IMG/VR virus record: IMGVR_UViG_3300025652_000692
Coordinates: 1-20,909 of that record
Strand: one strand, 5' to 3'
Source of the DNA: a virus
Length of the DNA stretch: 20,909 nucleotides
In this document: positions 1-5,264 of the stretch, piece by piece
Position numbering within the stretch: position 1 is the first letter of the stretch
Layout: each line of letters starts with the position of its first letter
The notes under the pieces: model-generated
Databases searched by the model: none
Told to the model about the DNA's origin: nothing
The model's input: the letters and a program-made list of their open reading frames with translations, nothing else
Made by a program: the position numbers and the translations under genes

Positions 1-269
1 TCAATGAGTTAAAAACAAAAGGATTAAACATTGTGCCTACAATAAAAAAGAAAGGTAGCATCTTGTCAGGAATTGCATTAATGCAAGATTATCAAATTGT
101 AATTGATGGCAATTCAATAAATCTAATTCGTGAATTTAATAATTATTCTTGGAAGCTTACAGGTTCTATTCCTCAAGATAATTTCAATCACGGAATAGAC
201 TCTTGTCGTTATCTTTGTCAGTACCTACTTACTAGGTCTGTACCTCATGGCAATTACTTTATTAGGTAA
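1..269 (+). CDS. terL: Terminase large subunit, C-terminal fragment (5' end outside window)
   Basis: The reading frame is open from the window edge (codons in phase with position 3) to TAA at 267-269. It gives about 88 residues, so the GTG at 33 is an internal codon and not the start. The visible part matches the end of the RNase H-like nuclease domain of PBSX-type large terminases: a 'vdgNSINLIREFNNYSWK' type helix, then a 'DNFNHGIDSCRY' segment whose late Asp is the usual last metal ligand of the nuclease site. This enzyme is the ATP-driven motor and nuclease that packages DNA through the portal. The ATPase half must lie to the left of the window. It is normally followed by portal, but here small early-type genes follow instead. 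Confidence 0.85.
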   Translation, partial: NELKTKGLNIVPTIKKKGSILSGIALMQDYQIVIDGNSINLIREFNNYSWKLTGSIPQDNFNHGIDSCRYLCQYLLTRSVPHGNYFIR

Positions 270-270
270 A

Positions 271-288
271 TTGTTACATTTGTAACAA
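271..288. promoter_or_regulatory. 18-bp palindrome, candidate operator (copy 1)
   Basis: TTGTTAC-ATTT-GTAACAA is a perfect 7-bp inverted repeat with a 4-nt spacer. It starts one base after the terminase stop codon and about 32 bp upstream of the first promoter. A near-identical palindrome sits at 4694-4711. It is followed by A residues rather than T, so it does not look like a terminator of the + strand transcript. A binding site for a dimeric regulator is inferred. Confidence 0.5.
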
Positions 289-320
289 AAAATATTTAAT
301 TTGTTATATTTCTACATTTA

Positions 321-352
321 TTTGTCAGTTGGAGAATTAATTACTATATTGA
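321..352 (+). promoter_or_regulatory. Bacteroidota-type promoter P1
   Basis: TTTG at 321-324 is followed after 20 nt by TATATTGA at 345-352, a partial match to the Bacteroidota -7 element TAnnTTTG. Between them lies TCAGTTGG at 325-332, shared with three other sites in the window (695, 2653 and 5433). It stands 44 nt upstream of the first small gene. The motif match is seen directly; activity is inferred. Confidence 0.7.
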
Positions 353-395
353 ACACAGTTCATTGAAATATTGTTTAACCCATAAAATTGAAAAC

Positions 396-650
396 ATGGA
401 AAAATTAAAACTAGAGAAAGTTAACTCTAAAAAACAACTAGAAGCTCAAGGTTATTTTAAAATAGATTTAAACAAAGGAGTTTGGGATTTTTGTTGGGGG
501 AAGTATGTTATAACTAGCACCAGACAAAACGAAAGTTCAGTTCTTTATTTTGGTGGTGACATTTTATCACAAACACCTGTTGAGTCAATAAAAGAAGCTT
601 TGTACCTGTACAATACTTATCATTACAGTTGTCCAGAACACTACTTATAA
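396..650 (+). CDS. Small hypothetical protein, 84 aa
   Basis: I do not recognise this protein. The ATG at 396 was preferred to an in-frame TTG at 363 because it follows an A-rich leader like those of the neighbouring genes. The product is soluble, with a lysine-rich N-terminal helix, a Trp-rich centre (VWDFCWGKY) and a C-terminal helix rich in Tyr (LYLYNTYHYSCPEHYL). It is the only gene between P1 and the terminator at 658-680, so it is probably transcribed as a single-gene unit. Position suggests an early or host-takeover role, which is inference only. Confidence 0.75.
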   Translation: MEKLKLEKVNSKKQLEAQGYFKIDLNKGVWDFCWGKYVITSTRQNESSVLYFGGDILSQTPVESIKEALYLYNTYHYSCPEHYL

Positions 651-657
651 GGAGTAG

Positions 658-680
658 GGGAGGGTAAAACCTCCCTTTTT
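658..680 (+). terminator. Rho-independent terminator
   Basis: GGGAGG (658-663) pairs with CCTCCC (670-675) across a 6-nt loop and is followed by five T (676-680). It closes the single-gene unit and lies 9 bp before the next promoter. Confidence 0.85.
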
Positions 681-689
681 AAAAAAAGA

Positions 690-721
690 TTTGGTCAGTT
701 GGAAATAATTAACTAAGTTTG
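690..721 (+). promoter_or_regulatory. Bacteroidota-type promoter P2
   Basis: TTTG at 690-693, a 20-nt gap, and a perfect TAnnTTTG (TAAGTTTG) at 714-721, with TCAGTTGG at 695-702. The start codon of the next gene follows 22 nt after the -7 box, exactly the distance seen at P3. It drives the ten-gene run 744-2473. Confidence 0.85.
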
Positions 722-743
722 TGTATAACTAATAAAGAAAACA

Positions 744-863
744 ATGAAAGAAAACAAAAAGATTATCCCAAAACATTTTAAGCTTAACAACGATTGGATT
801 CAGAAATCTAATCAGAATCTAGTAATGGATTTATTAAGAAAACAATTTAAAACAAATAAATAA
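744..863 (+). CDS. Small hypothetical protein, 39 aa
   Basis: First gene after P2. The ATG lies behind AAAGAAAACA. The product is basic, starts MKENKKIIPKHFKLNND and ends with TNK. The stop at 861-863 is two bases before the next ATG. Function unknown. It is called a gene because of its place directly behind a promoter and the continuous packing downstream. Confidence 0.6.
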   Translation: MKENKKIIPKHFKLNNDWIQKSNQNLVMDLLRKQFKTNK

Positions 864-865
864 TT

Positions 866-1018
866 ATGAGTAAAGTAAACGCATTCGAGAACGAGATATT
901 TGACCACTACAGAAAAAGAGTAAATCAAATAGAAAAATCAATTAACCTATTAAGAAGTCATGGCTACACTGTTGTAGATTTAGAAGGCAAAATAATAGAA
1001 GAAGAAGTTAAACAATAA
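866..1018 (+). CDS. Small hypothetical protein, 50 aa
   Basis: ATG at 866 in the recurring TAATTATG junction. The product is mostly helical (NEIFDHYRKRVNQIEKSINLLRSHGY), followed by a short hydrophobic strand and an acidic tail (VVDLEGKIIEEEVKQ). The TAA overlaps the next ATG (TAATG), which indicates translational coupling. Function unknown. Confidence 0.65.
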   Translation: MSKVNAFENEIFDHYRKRVNQIEKSINLLRSHGYTVVDLEGKIIEEEVKQ

Positions 1019-1182
1019 TGGAAGACATAATAATCGATTTAGAAAAAGAAATAAAAGAGATGCAATACGACATTCAGTGGCAAAACCATTACATGAGGTT
1101 CTTAGAAGACAAGAACGATGAATTGCATAACCAAGCTACTGTTTATGCTAACTACATTATGAATTCAAACAAAACTTATTAG
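1018..1182 (+). CDS. Small hypothetical protein, 54 aa, helical
   Basis: ATG shares its A with the preceding TAA. The sequence suggests one long amphipathic helix (MEDIIIDLEKEIKEMQYDIQ), probably coiled-coil, then a polar segment ending MNSNKTY. It is followed after two bases by the next gene. Function unknown; a small adaptor or inhibitor is possible but unsupported. Confidence 0.65.
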   Translation: MEDIIIDLEKEIKEMQYDIQWQNHYMRFLEDKNDELHNQATVYANYIMNSNKTY

Positions 1183-1184
1183 AT

Positions 1185-1532
1185 ATGGAAAAAGCATTAA
1201 TAAATAATAGATATTGGAAAAAACAAATAAACAATATCATAAATAAAATTAAAGAATATAACAAGTTTTTAATTTCTACACCACAAAGCCAAAGAGAAAG
1301 AGAAATAGATTCTGATGTAAAAATTGAAATTAGCTCTAATTACAGAATAGAAGTAAATGGAGACAAGGAAGCCCATAATGATATGTTAGCGAGCTTAGAA
1401 ATATATTCATGGACAATCACACCAGAAGAACTAGAAGTGCTCGTAGAAGCTCTTAAATGCGTTTATTCAAATCATCCTGATGGAGAGATTAAAATGTCTG
1501 TTACACATAATCACGATTGTTTAAATTGTTAG
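1185..1532 (+). CDS. Hypothetical protein, 115 aa, with C-terminal Cys/His motif
   Basis: Largest gene of the P2 unit. A basic helical N-terminus (residues 1-30) is followed by a polar middle and a C-terminal part with the helix ITPEELEVLVEALKCVY. It ends in VTHNHDCLNC, a His/Cys cluster that could bind metal. No family recognised. It lies between two genes at spacings of 2 bases on each side, so it is part of the same transcript. Confidence 0.75.
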   Translation: MEKALINNRYWKKQINNIINKIKEYNKFLISTPQSQREREIDSDVKIEISSNYRIEVNGDKEAHNDMLASLEIYSWTITPEELEVLVEALKCVYSNHPDGEIKMSVTHNHDCLNC

Positions 1533-1534
1533 TT

Positions 1535-1681
1535 ATGAGAACAATAAAATGTGAAATGTGTGGTCATGAAAATCATGAATACAATTTTAAATGTGAAGGT
1601 TATGATTGTGGAATTCCTTTAGATTTAACAATAGAAATTAATTCATTTGGTTTGCCAGATATAATACAAAAACAATTATGA
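1535..1681 (+). CDS. Small Cys-rich (zinc-ribbon-like) protein, 48 aa
   Basis: The N-terminal half carries CEMC (residues 6-9) and CEGYDC (residues 20-25): a CxxC pair followed by a CxxxxC pair, with two His between. This pattern is consistent with a small zinc ribbon or knuckle. The stop TGA overlaps the next start (ATGA), so the two Cys-rich genes are translationally coupled. Zinc binding is inferred from spacing only. Partner and function are unknown. Confidence 0.65.
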   Translation: MRTIKCEMCGHENHEYNFKCEGYDCGIPLDLTIEINSFGLPDIIQKQL

Positions 1682-1815
1682 GAAAGTGTAATAAATGTGC
1701 AACTATAATACAAGAGAAAGCAAAGCAACTCTTTTGTTATAATTGCAAAGGGTACAAACTACCTTACGAAACTTATAAATTTTATTCTATATCAAATCAA
1801 TTTAATAATAAATAA
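1678..1815 (+). CDS. Small Cys-rich (zinc-ribbon-like) protein, 45 aa
   Basis: Starts within the stop of the previous gene (ATGA). CNKC at residues 4-7 and CYNC at 20-23 form two CxxC knuckles 12 residues apart, the spacing of a compact treble-clef or zinc ribbon. The C-terminal half is aromatic and polar and ends NNK, followed by the TAATTATG junction. Function unknown. Confidence 0.65.
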   Translation: MRKCNKCATIIQEKAKQLFCYNCKGYKLPYETYKFYSISNQFNNK

Positions 1816-1817
1816 TT

Positions 1818-1916
1818 ATGGAACATACAGATAAAGAAATAGTTGACATTTTATTTAATGACTTTCCGAAAGTCGGAGAGCAAATATTAGAATATTTAGA
1901 TAATCAAAATAAATAA
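1818..1916 (+). CDS. Small acidic hypothetical protein, 32 aa
   Basis: Very short, acidic, helical (MEHTDKEIVDILFNDF; EQILEYLDNQNK). It is supported by a start in the same TAATTATG context, by a C-terminus ending in NK like its neighbours, and by an intact frame in a packed operon. Function unknown. Confidence 0.5.
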   Translation: MEHTDKEIVDILFNDFPKVGEQILEYLDNQNK

Positions 1917-1918
1917 TT

Positions 1919-2128
1919 ATGAAAGTAAACAGAGTATATAAAATAGTACGCCCAATGAGAAGATTTGGCAATTTAATAAAGGACATTATAAATCCAAGAG
2001 AGTCAAAATATGCTTGGTGTAGGTATCCTCTTTATGCCAAGACAAAGAAAGAAAAAGAAATCTATATGGCTACAATAATAGAACATTTAGATAATAGAAT
2101 AATTATAAACCCAGAAATAGAAATTTAA
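1919..2128 (+). CDS. Small basic hypothetical protein, 69 aa
   Basis: ATG at 1919 two bases after the previous stop. The N-terminal 40 residues are strongly basic (KVNRVYKIVRPMRRFGNLIK), followed by an aromatic segment (YAWCRYPLYAK) and a hydrophobic C-terminus (NRIIINPEIEI). Nucleic-acid binding is conceivable from charge alone. No family recognised. Confidence 0.65.
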   Translation: MKVNRVYKIVRPMRRFGNLIKDIINPRESKYAWCRYPLYAKTKKEKEIYMATIIEHLDNRIIINPEIEI

Positions 2129-2132
2129 TACT

Positions 2133-2324
2133 ATGACACATTTAGAAGATTTAAACAGAATTGAAATCAAACACCTTAGAGATACTGTTAATATGTTTGA
2201 AAACCAAATCACACACCTTACAAAACTACTCAAGACAATAAGAGAAGAGAACGAAACTCTTAAAGCAAAGAATGAATTGCATAGGCAAAAACTAGAAACA
2301 GAATACAGAAAGAGTAAAGTATGA
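2133..2324 (+). CDS. Small coiled-coil protein, 63 aa
   Basis: Almost the whole protein (residues 5-60) reads as a continuous coiled coil with heptad-spaced Leu, Ile and Val (LRDTVNMFENQITHLTKLL, REENETLKAKNELHRQKLE). The TGA overlaps the next ATG. Oligomerisation is likely; function unknown. Confidence 0.7.
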   Translation: MTHLEDLNRIEIKHLRDTVNMFENQITHLTKLLKTIREENETLKAKNELHRQKLETEYRKSKV

Positions 2325-2473
2325 AACTACTTACCTTTGAAATAAAAGAAGTAGGACAAGAAGTTTATACTAAACAATTCAATACGGACAGGTCAATTCA
2401 ATACACCATTGAACAATACTCAAGGCATCGCCAAATTCAATACATGAATTTAATACCTATGAATTCAATATAA
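2321..2473 (+). CDS. Small hypothetical protein, 50 aa, 3' part built of repeats
   Basis: ATGA overlap with the coiled-coil gene. After an ordinary N-terminus (MKLLTFEIKEVGQEVYTKQF) the coding sequence runs into copies of an AATTCAATAC-type repeat that continue past the stop codon. Residues 27-28, 40-41 and 49-50 are encoded by repeat copies (SIQY, QIQYMNLIPMNSI). Either the gene has absorbed a regulatory repeat array or its end is not under protein-level selection. Confidence 0.5.
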   Translation: MKLLTFEIKEVGQEVYTKQFNTDRSIQYTIEQYSRHRQIQYMNLIPMNSI

Positions 2474-2508
2474 ATTCAATACATAAATTTAATACATAAA
2501 TTTAATAG
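2375..2508 (+). repeat. Array of RAATTYAATAN repeats
   Basis: Six 11-mers start at 2433, 2446, 2461, 2472, 2485 and 2498 (spacings 13, 15, 11, 13, 13), with two upstream copies of CAATTCAATAC at 2375 and 2394. They span the end of the preceding gene and the start of the non-coding tail before the terminator. Two more copies lie at 5000-5010 and 5017-5027, just before the gene at 5031. Confidence 0.7.
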
Positions 2509-2520
2509 TTTGTTTGTTTG

Positions 2521-2549
2521 CCCTCTGTAAATTTTACAGGGGGTTTTTT
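2521..2549 (+). terminator. Strong rho-independent terminator
   Basis: CCCTCTGTAAA (2521-2531) pairs over 11 bp, with one G-T wobble, with TTTACAGGGGG (2533-2543). Six T follow (2544-2549). It ends the ten-gene P2 unit. Confidence 0.9.
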
Positions 2550-2648
2550 GTTCGATAACCTGCAAAGCTAAAAACAAATAAAGCAGTAAAGCAAATTAAT
2601 ATTGTTATTTAGAATTAATATAAATTATTAACTTTGTTCGTTAATTGT

Positions 2649-2680
2649 TTTGTCAGTTGGAATATTTATTTATATATTTG
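2649..2680 (+). promoter_or_regulatory. Bacteroidota-type promoter P3
   Basis: TTTG at 2649-2652, 20 nt, then a perfect TAnnTTTG (TATATTTG) at 2673-2680, with TCAGTTGG at 2653-2660. The ATG of the next gene follows 22 nt after the -7 box. It drives the nine-gene run 2703-4620. Confidence 0.85.
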
Positions 2681-2702
2681 TCTAAACATTAAAACAAAAA
2701 AC

Positions 2703-2870
2703 ATGAAAAAAACCTATTCAGTAGATTTTGACATTTTAACACAACTTTATGAGGTTGTTGACGTTACCAAAATACACCCTCAACCATTAATTAAAACCTT
2801 TAAATATCATTCAAACGCTTATAAATTTGCTAAAACTTTAGGAGGTTTTGTAACATCACAAAACTCTTAA
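2703..2870 (+). CDS. Small hypothetical protein, 55 aa
   Basis: ATG at 2703 was chosen rather than an in-frame upstream codon at 2634, because the upstream extension would run through promoter P3. Sequence: MKKTYSVDFDILTQLYEVVDV, then a Phe/Tyr/Lys-rich C-terminus (FKYHSNAYKFAKTLGGFVTSQNS). No signal peptide or metal motif. Function unknown. First gene of the P3 unit. Confidence 0.7.
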   Translation: MKKTYSVDFDILTQLYEVVDVTKIHPQPLIKTFKYHSNAYKFAKTLGGFVTSQNS

Positions 2871-2872
2871 TC

Positions 2873-2974
2873 ATGAAAAAACTATTTAAAATATTATCCG
2901 AAATTTTCGCATTCTCTCTGTTCACTTTTGTTGTAGGGGTTTGCCTTATCTTATTAATTAACCTATTTATATAA
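2873..2974 (+). CDS. Tiny single-pass membrane protein, 33 aa
   Basis: Short basic N-terminus (MKKLFK) followed by about 24 hydrophobic residues ending in the stop (FAFSLFTFVVGVCLILLINL). It can span the inner membrane once with almost nothing outside. The start is two bases after the preceding stop. Possible roles such as superinfection exclusion or lysis control are speculation from size and topology. Confidence 0.6.
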   Translation: MKKLFKILSEIFAFSLFTFVVGVCLILLINLFI

Positions 2975-2976
2975 CT

Positions 2977-3093
2977 ATGAAAACAAGAATTAAAAACCTG
3001 TTCGCTAAAATCATTTTAAGCGACTTATTTATAAAAGCATTTGTTTATATAAGTGCTTTTATTTTAACCTTATTATTAACCTTAGAAATATAA
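2977..3093 (+). CDS. Tiny single-pass membrane protein, 38 aa
   Basis: Directly follows the other tiny membrane protein. A basic amphipathic N-terminal half (MKTRIKNLFAKIILSD) precedes a C-terminal hydrophobic segment (FVYISAFILTLLLTLEI). Same design as the upstream gene, so the two may form a pair or be remote duplicates. Function unknown. Confidence 0.6.
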   Translation: MKTRIKNLFAKIILSDLFIKAFVYISAFILTLLLTLEI

Positions 3094-3097
3094 AACA

Positions 3098-3310
3098 ATG
3101 AAAACAAAACAAACAAATTGGAATGACAAAGACATACAATTAAAAGACAATTCATTAAGTTTATTAAAATATACCTTACATTGTTTTGATTATGGAAAAA
3201 TTCATGAAATACCAAGAGATGAAATAGAAATCTTAATATCTAAATTAGAACTAGATTTATATGGTTGGGGGTATTATACAAATAAATTAAAAAAAGAAAA
3301 TAAAATATAA
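3098..3310 (+). CDS. Small hypothetical protein, 70 aa
   Basis: ATG behind AAAACA, with the start context AACAATGAAAACAAA that recurs in the next genes. The product begins MKTKQTNW, has an acidic helical core (IPRDEIEILISKLELDLYGW) and a basic tail. No recognised family. Confidence 0.7.
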   Translation: MKTKQTNWNDKDIQLKDNSLSLLKYTLHCFDYGKIHEIPRDEIEILISKLELDLYGWGYYTNKLKKENKI

Positions 3311-3314
3311 AACA

Positions 3315-3647
3315 ATGAAAACAAAAACAATAGACATAAACGCTAAAGAATGGTTTGACAAAATTAACGGTAATTCCTATTTTTGCGGTACAATAACCCT
3401 TAATTATTTAATGCATAATGAGGAAACTTTTTTAATTCCGTTTCAATATGGTTACGGTTCACAATACGAAGACGAAGCGAAAGCAATATTAACAGAATTT
3501 AATAAAATAAGTTGTAACGGTTTTCAAGGTTTATACACTTATTGTAAAGACAATAATATTATTTATAGGCATAGTATAAAAAGAAACTCATTAAAAAGAG
3601 AATTAAAACAAATTGAAAAAGATTATAATAATAATTTAAATAAATAA
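3315..3647 (+). CDS. Hypothetical protein, 110 aa ('AKEWFDKINGNSYF' type)
   Basis: The N-terminal segment DINAKEWFDKINGNSYFCGTITLNY resembles, from memory, a group of small proteins common in Bacteroidota phages and mobile elements with a conserved W-F-D-K-x-N-G-N-S-Y-F core. No function is established for them that I can name. A central aromatic and Gly-rich strand region (IPFQYGYGSQY) is followed by a basic C-terminal helix. It shares its start context with the genes on both sides. Confidence 0.75.
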   Translation: MKTKTIDINAKEWFDKINGNSYFCGTITLNYLMHNEETFLIPFQYGYGSQYEDEAKAILTEFNKISCNGFQGLYTYCKDNNIIYRHSIKRNSLKRELKQIEKDYNNNLNK

Positions 3648-3651
3648 ACAA

Positions 3652-4158
3652 ATGAAAACAAACAAAGAAACAATTAAAACGTATTTAGAACAAGAGAAAA
3701 CACACGGACAAAGTGCCAACGTATTTTTTGAATATTCCCGTATTTATTCATACGGTTATCATTATTTATTAGGCAAATTTATTAATGATGATTTATTAAT
3801 CATAAATGACACGGGATACAGTGCCACTACATCAAAGCATATACACTTATTAAGAAACACGGCAAACGAAATGAATATAACTAATTTTAGTACATCAAAC
3901 GTTGATTTAATAAGCGTACAAAACGAAATTAAATACTTAGAGGATAAATTGCATAAGGCAAGAAAGCCAAAGATTTGGTATAATAAAATAAATTCTCTTT
4001 ATAATAATTGGTATGATTTCACTAAAAAATATGGTGCCTTAAATATGCAAGGTGCATCTATTAATTTAGGTTTTCATAATAAATCAAATGACATTCAAAA
4101 AATAATGCTTAGAGTTGAGCAATATTACACGGCATTAACTTTAAATATGAGCTTATGA
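3652..4158 (+). CDS. Hypothetical protein, 168 aa ('SYGYHY...YSATTSKH' type)
   Basis: Largest product of the early region. Residues about 28-65 carry YSYGYHYLLGKF and, after a short hydrophobic strand, NDTGYSATTSKHIHLL. This resembles a small phage domain with the pattern sYGyH...N...YS.TTSkH; the recollection is tentative and no function is known to me. The middle is a coiled coil (VQNEIKYLEDKLHKARK) and the C-terminus is mixed. The stop overlaps the next start as ATGA. Confidence 0.75.
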   Translation: MKTNKETIKTYLEQEKTHGQSANVFFEYSRIYSYGYHYLLGKFINDDLLIINDTGYSATTSKHIHLLRNTANEMNITNFSTSNVDLISVQNEIKYLEDKLHKARKPKIWYNKINSLYNNWYDFTKKYGALNMQGASINLGFHNKSNDIQKIMLRVEQYYTALTLNMSL

Positions 4159-4319
4159 AAACAACAGAACAAAGAAAGTATTTTATTAATGACGTTATTA
4201 AGGCAGGTTATAACATAGAGCCGTTAACCTGCTTAAATTGTAATAGTCAAGAAGTTACATTTAATCAACATTTAAACGATGCTTATTGTTCAGAGTGTGG
4301 AACATGGCAAGACGAATAA
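4155..4319 (+). CDS. Small zinc-ribbon-like protein, 54 aa
   Basis: Starts inside the stop of the upstream gene. CLNC at residues 26-29 and CSEC at 45-48 form two CxxC knuckles with 15 residues between, a classic zinc-ribbon spacing. Only six residues follow. It is the third paired-Cys mini-protein in the early region. Zinc binding is inferred; target unknown. Confidence 0.7.
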   Translation: MKTTEQRKYFINDVIKAGYNIEPLTCLNCNSQEVTFNQHLNDAYCSECGTWQDE

Positions 4320-4335
4320 ATTAAATTATATAATT

Positions 4336-4461
4336 ATGAATAAAAAACAATTAATAAGACAAATAAAATTTATTATTGATGGCGTTGAATTAAGTGAAAA
4401 CCCTTTTTTTATAATAAACAAAATTAAAAATATAATAGAACAAGAAACGCAAACCGAATAA
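4336..4461 (+). CDS. Small hypothetical protein, 41 aa
   Basis: ATG at 4336 was chosen in the ATAATTATG context. The frame is open further upstream, but that extension overlaps the zinc-ribbon gene. Product: MNKKQLIRQIKFIIDGVELS then a helix ending EQETQTE. Function unknown. Confidence 0.6.
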   Translation: MNKKQLIRQIKFIIDGVELSENPFFIINKIKNIIEQETQTE

Positions 4462-4470
4462 ATTAATATC

Positions 4471-4620
4471 ATGCACAGATTAGAATCAAACATAATGCAC
4501 CATGTAAAGAAACAGAGAGAGCAAAGAAAACTAAAGCTATTAATATTAGGACAATTAAAAACAAATATAAGTTCATATAAAGTAAATAAATTATTAAGAA
4601 TATATAATACTTTAAATTAA
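4471..4620 (+). CDS. Small very basic hypothetical protein, 49 aa
   Basis: Last gene of the P3 unit. The product is strongly basic and helical (HHVKKQREQRKLKLLILGQLK), ends LRIYNTLN, and has few acidic residues. Nucleic-acid or membrane-surface binding is possible from charge. The terminator follows after about 40 bp. Confidence 0.6.
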   Translation: MHRLESNIMHHVKKQREQRKLKLLILGQLKTNISSYKVNKLLRIYNTLN

Positions 4621-4658
4621 ATTATATTAATCTTTTACCATCTTTTATTGATAATACA

Positions 4659-4680
4659 CCCCTTTAATTAGGGGTTTTTT
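4659..4680 (+). terminator. Rho-independent terminator
   Basis: CCCCT (4659-4663), loop TTAATT, AGGGG (4670-4674), then six T (4675-4680). Ends the P3 unit. Confidence 0.85.
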
Positions 4681-5030
4681 TATATCCAACATTTTGTTAG
4701 ATTCCTAACAATTAGTTAGTTAAGATTAATTAAATTGTAAATATGTATATTTCTTTATCTTAATCAGCTACAAACAAGCCATATAAAGCAATTTAAACAC
4801 CTTTTTAGCTAGTTTCACACCCTTTCTGGTGGTTACCCCTCAATTTAATTTAATAAGCTCTTAAAACGTCTTAAAATCAATATTTAGTTGTATATAAGTT
4901 GTAGATATACCACTCTCACGGAATAAATTTGCTATACAGGATATTACTCCACTCTCTCTACACTTCATACTTTCCATCTGACACTTGTATATCCCTTATG
5001 AATTCAATACCTTTATGAATCTAATAGGTT
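4681..5030. other. Non-coding region, about 350 bp
   Basis: No open frame of useful length on either strand. It holds the palindrome at 4694-4711, a less AT-rich patch around 4815-4850, a pyrimidine-rich stretch near 4945-4990, and two copies of the AATTCAATAC-type repeat at 5000-5027 just before the next ATG. No convincing TTTG/TAnnTTTG promoter was found. Possible uses are a control region, a replication start or an untranslated leader; none is proven. Confidence 0.6.
4694..4711. promoter_or_regulatory. 18-bp palindrome, candidate operator (copy 2)
   Basis: TTGTTAG-ATTC-CTAACAA has the same architecture as 271-288, with the TTGTTA half-sites identical and only the innermost arm base and one spacer base changed. 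The change at the arm is compensated on the other arm, so symmetry is kept. It lies 13 bp after the terminator T run. Confidence 0.5.
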
Positions 5031-5264
5031 ATGGCTAGAAAAAAAATGTATGATGAAAATTATCTAAAGGCAATTTCCTATTGCATGGATAATGGCATAA
5101 AGATATATCCTGTGCCTAAGAGCCGTAAAGAATATTATCTTGAAGTTAATGACAATGGTCAAATAATACGTTCACCAGAGGCATATAATCTAAAACAATG
5201 GAGTAATAAAATAGTTGAACTCTATGTATTCTACTATTACAAACATAACCCAACCGACAAATAG
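5031..5264 (+). CDS. Small hypothetical protein, 77 aa
   Basis: Starts MARKKMYDENYLKAISYCMDNGIKIYPVPKSRKEYYLEV and ends in a Trp/Tyr-rich helix (QWSNKIVELYVFYYYK). I recall similar short proteins next to structural genes in flavobacterial phages but can give no function. It stands alone: non-coding DNA upstream, and downstream a repeat array before promoter P4. A small regulator or decoration role is guesswork. Confidence 0.7.
   Translation: MARKKMYDENYLKAISYCMDNGIKIYPVPKSRKEYYLEVNDNGQIIRSPEAYNLKQWSNKIVELYVFYYYKHNPTDK

Noticed and set aside
2634-2702. Longer N-terminus for the gene ending at 2870
   Set aside because: The extension would be encoded by promoter P3 itself. The ATG at 2703 has the usual A-rich leader at the same distance from the -7 box as at P2.
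4279-4335. Longer N-terminus for the gene ending at 4461
   Set aside because: It would overlap the zinc-ribbon gene in another frame; the ATG at 4336 has the recurring AATTATG context.
4681-5030. tRNA or other structured RNA gene in the non-coding region
   Set aside because: I could not form a cloverleaf or any long conserved stem by eye; only the 18-bp palindrome and weak hairpins are visible.
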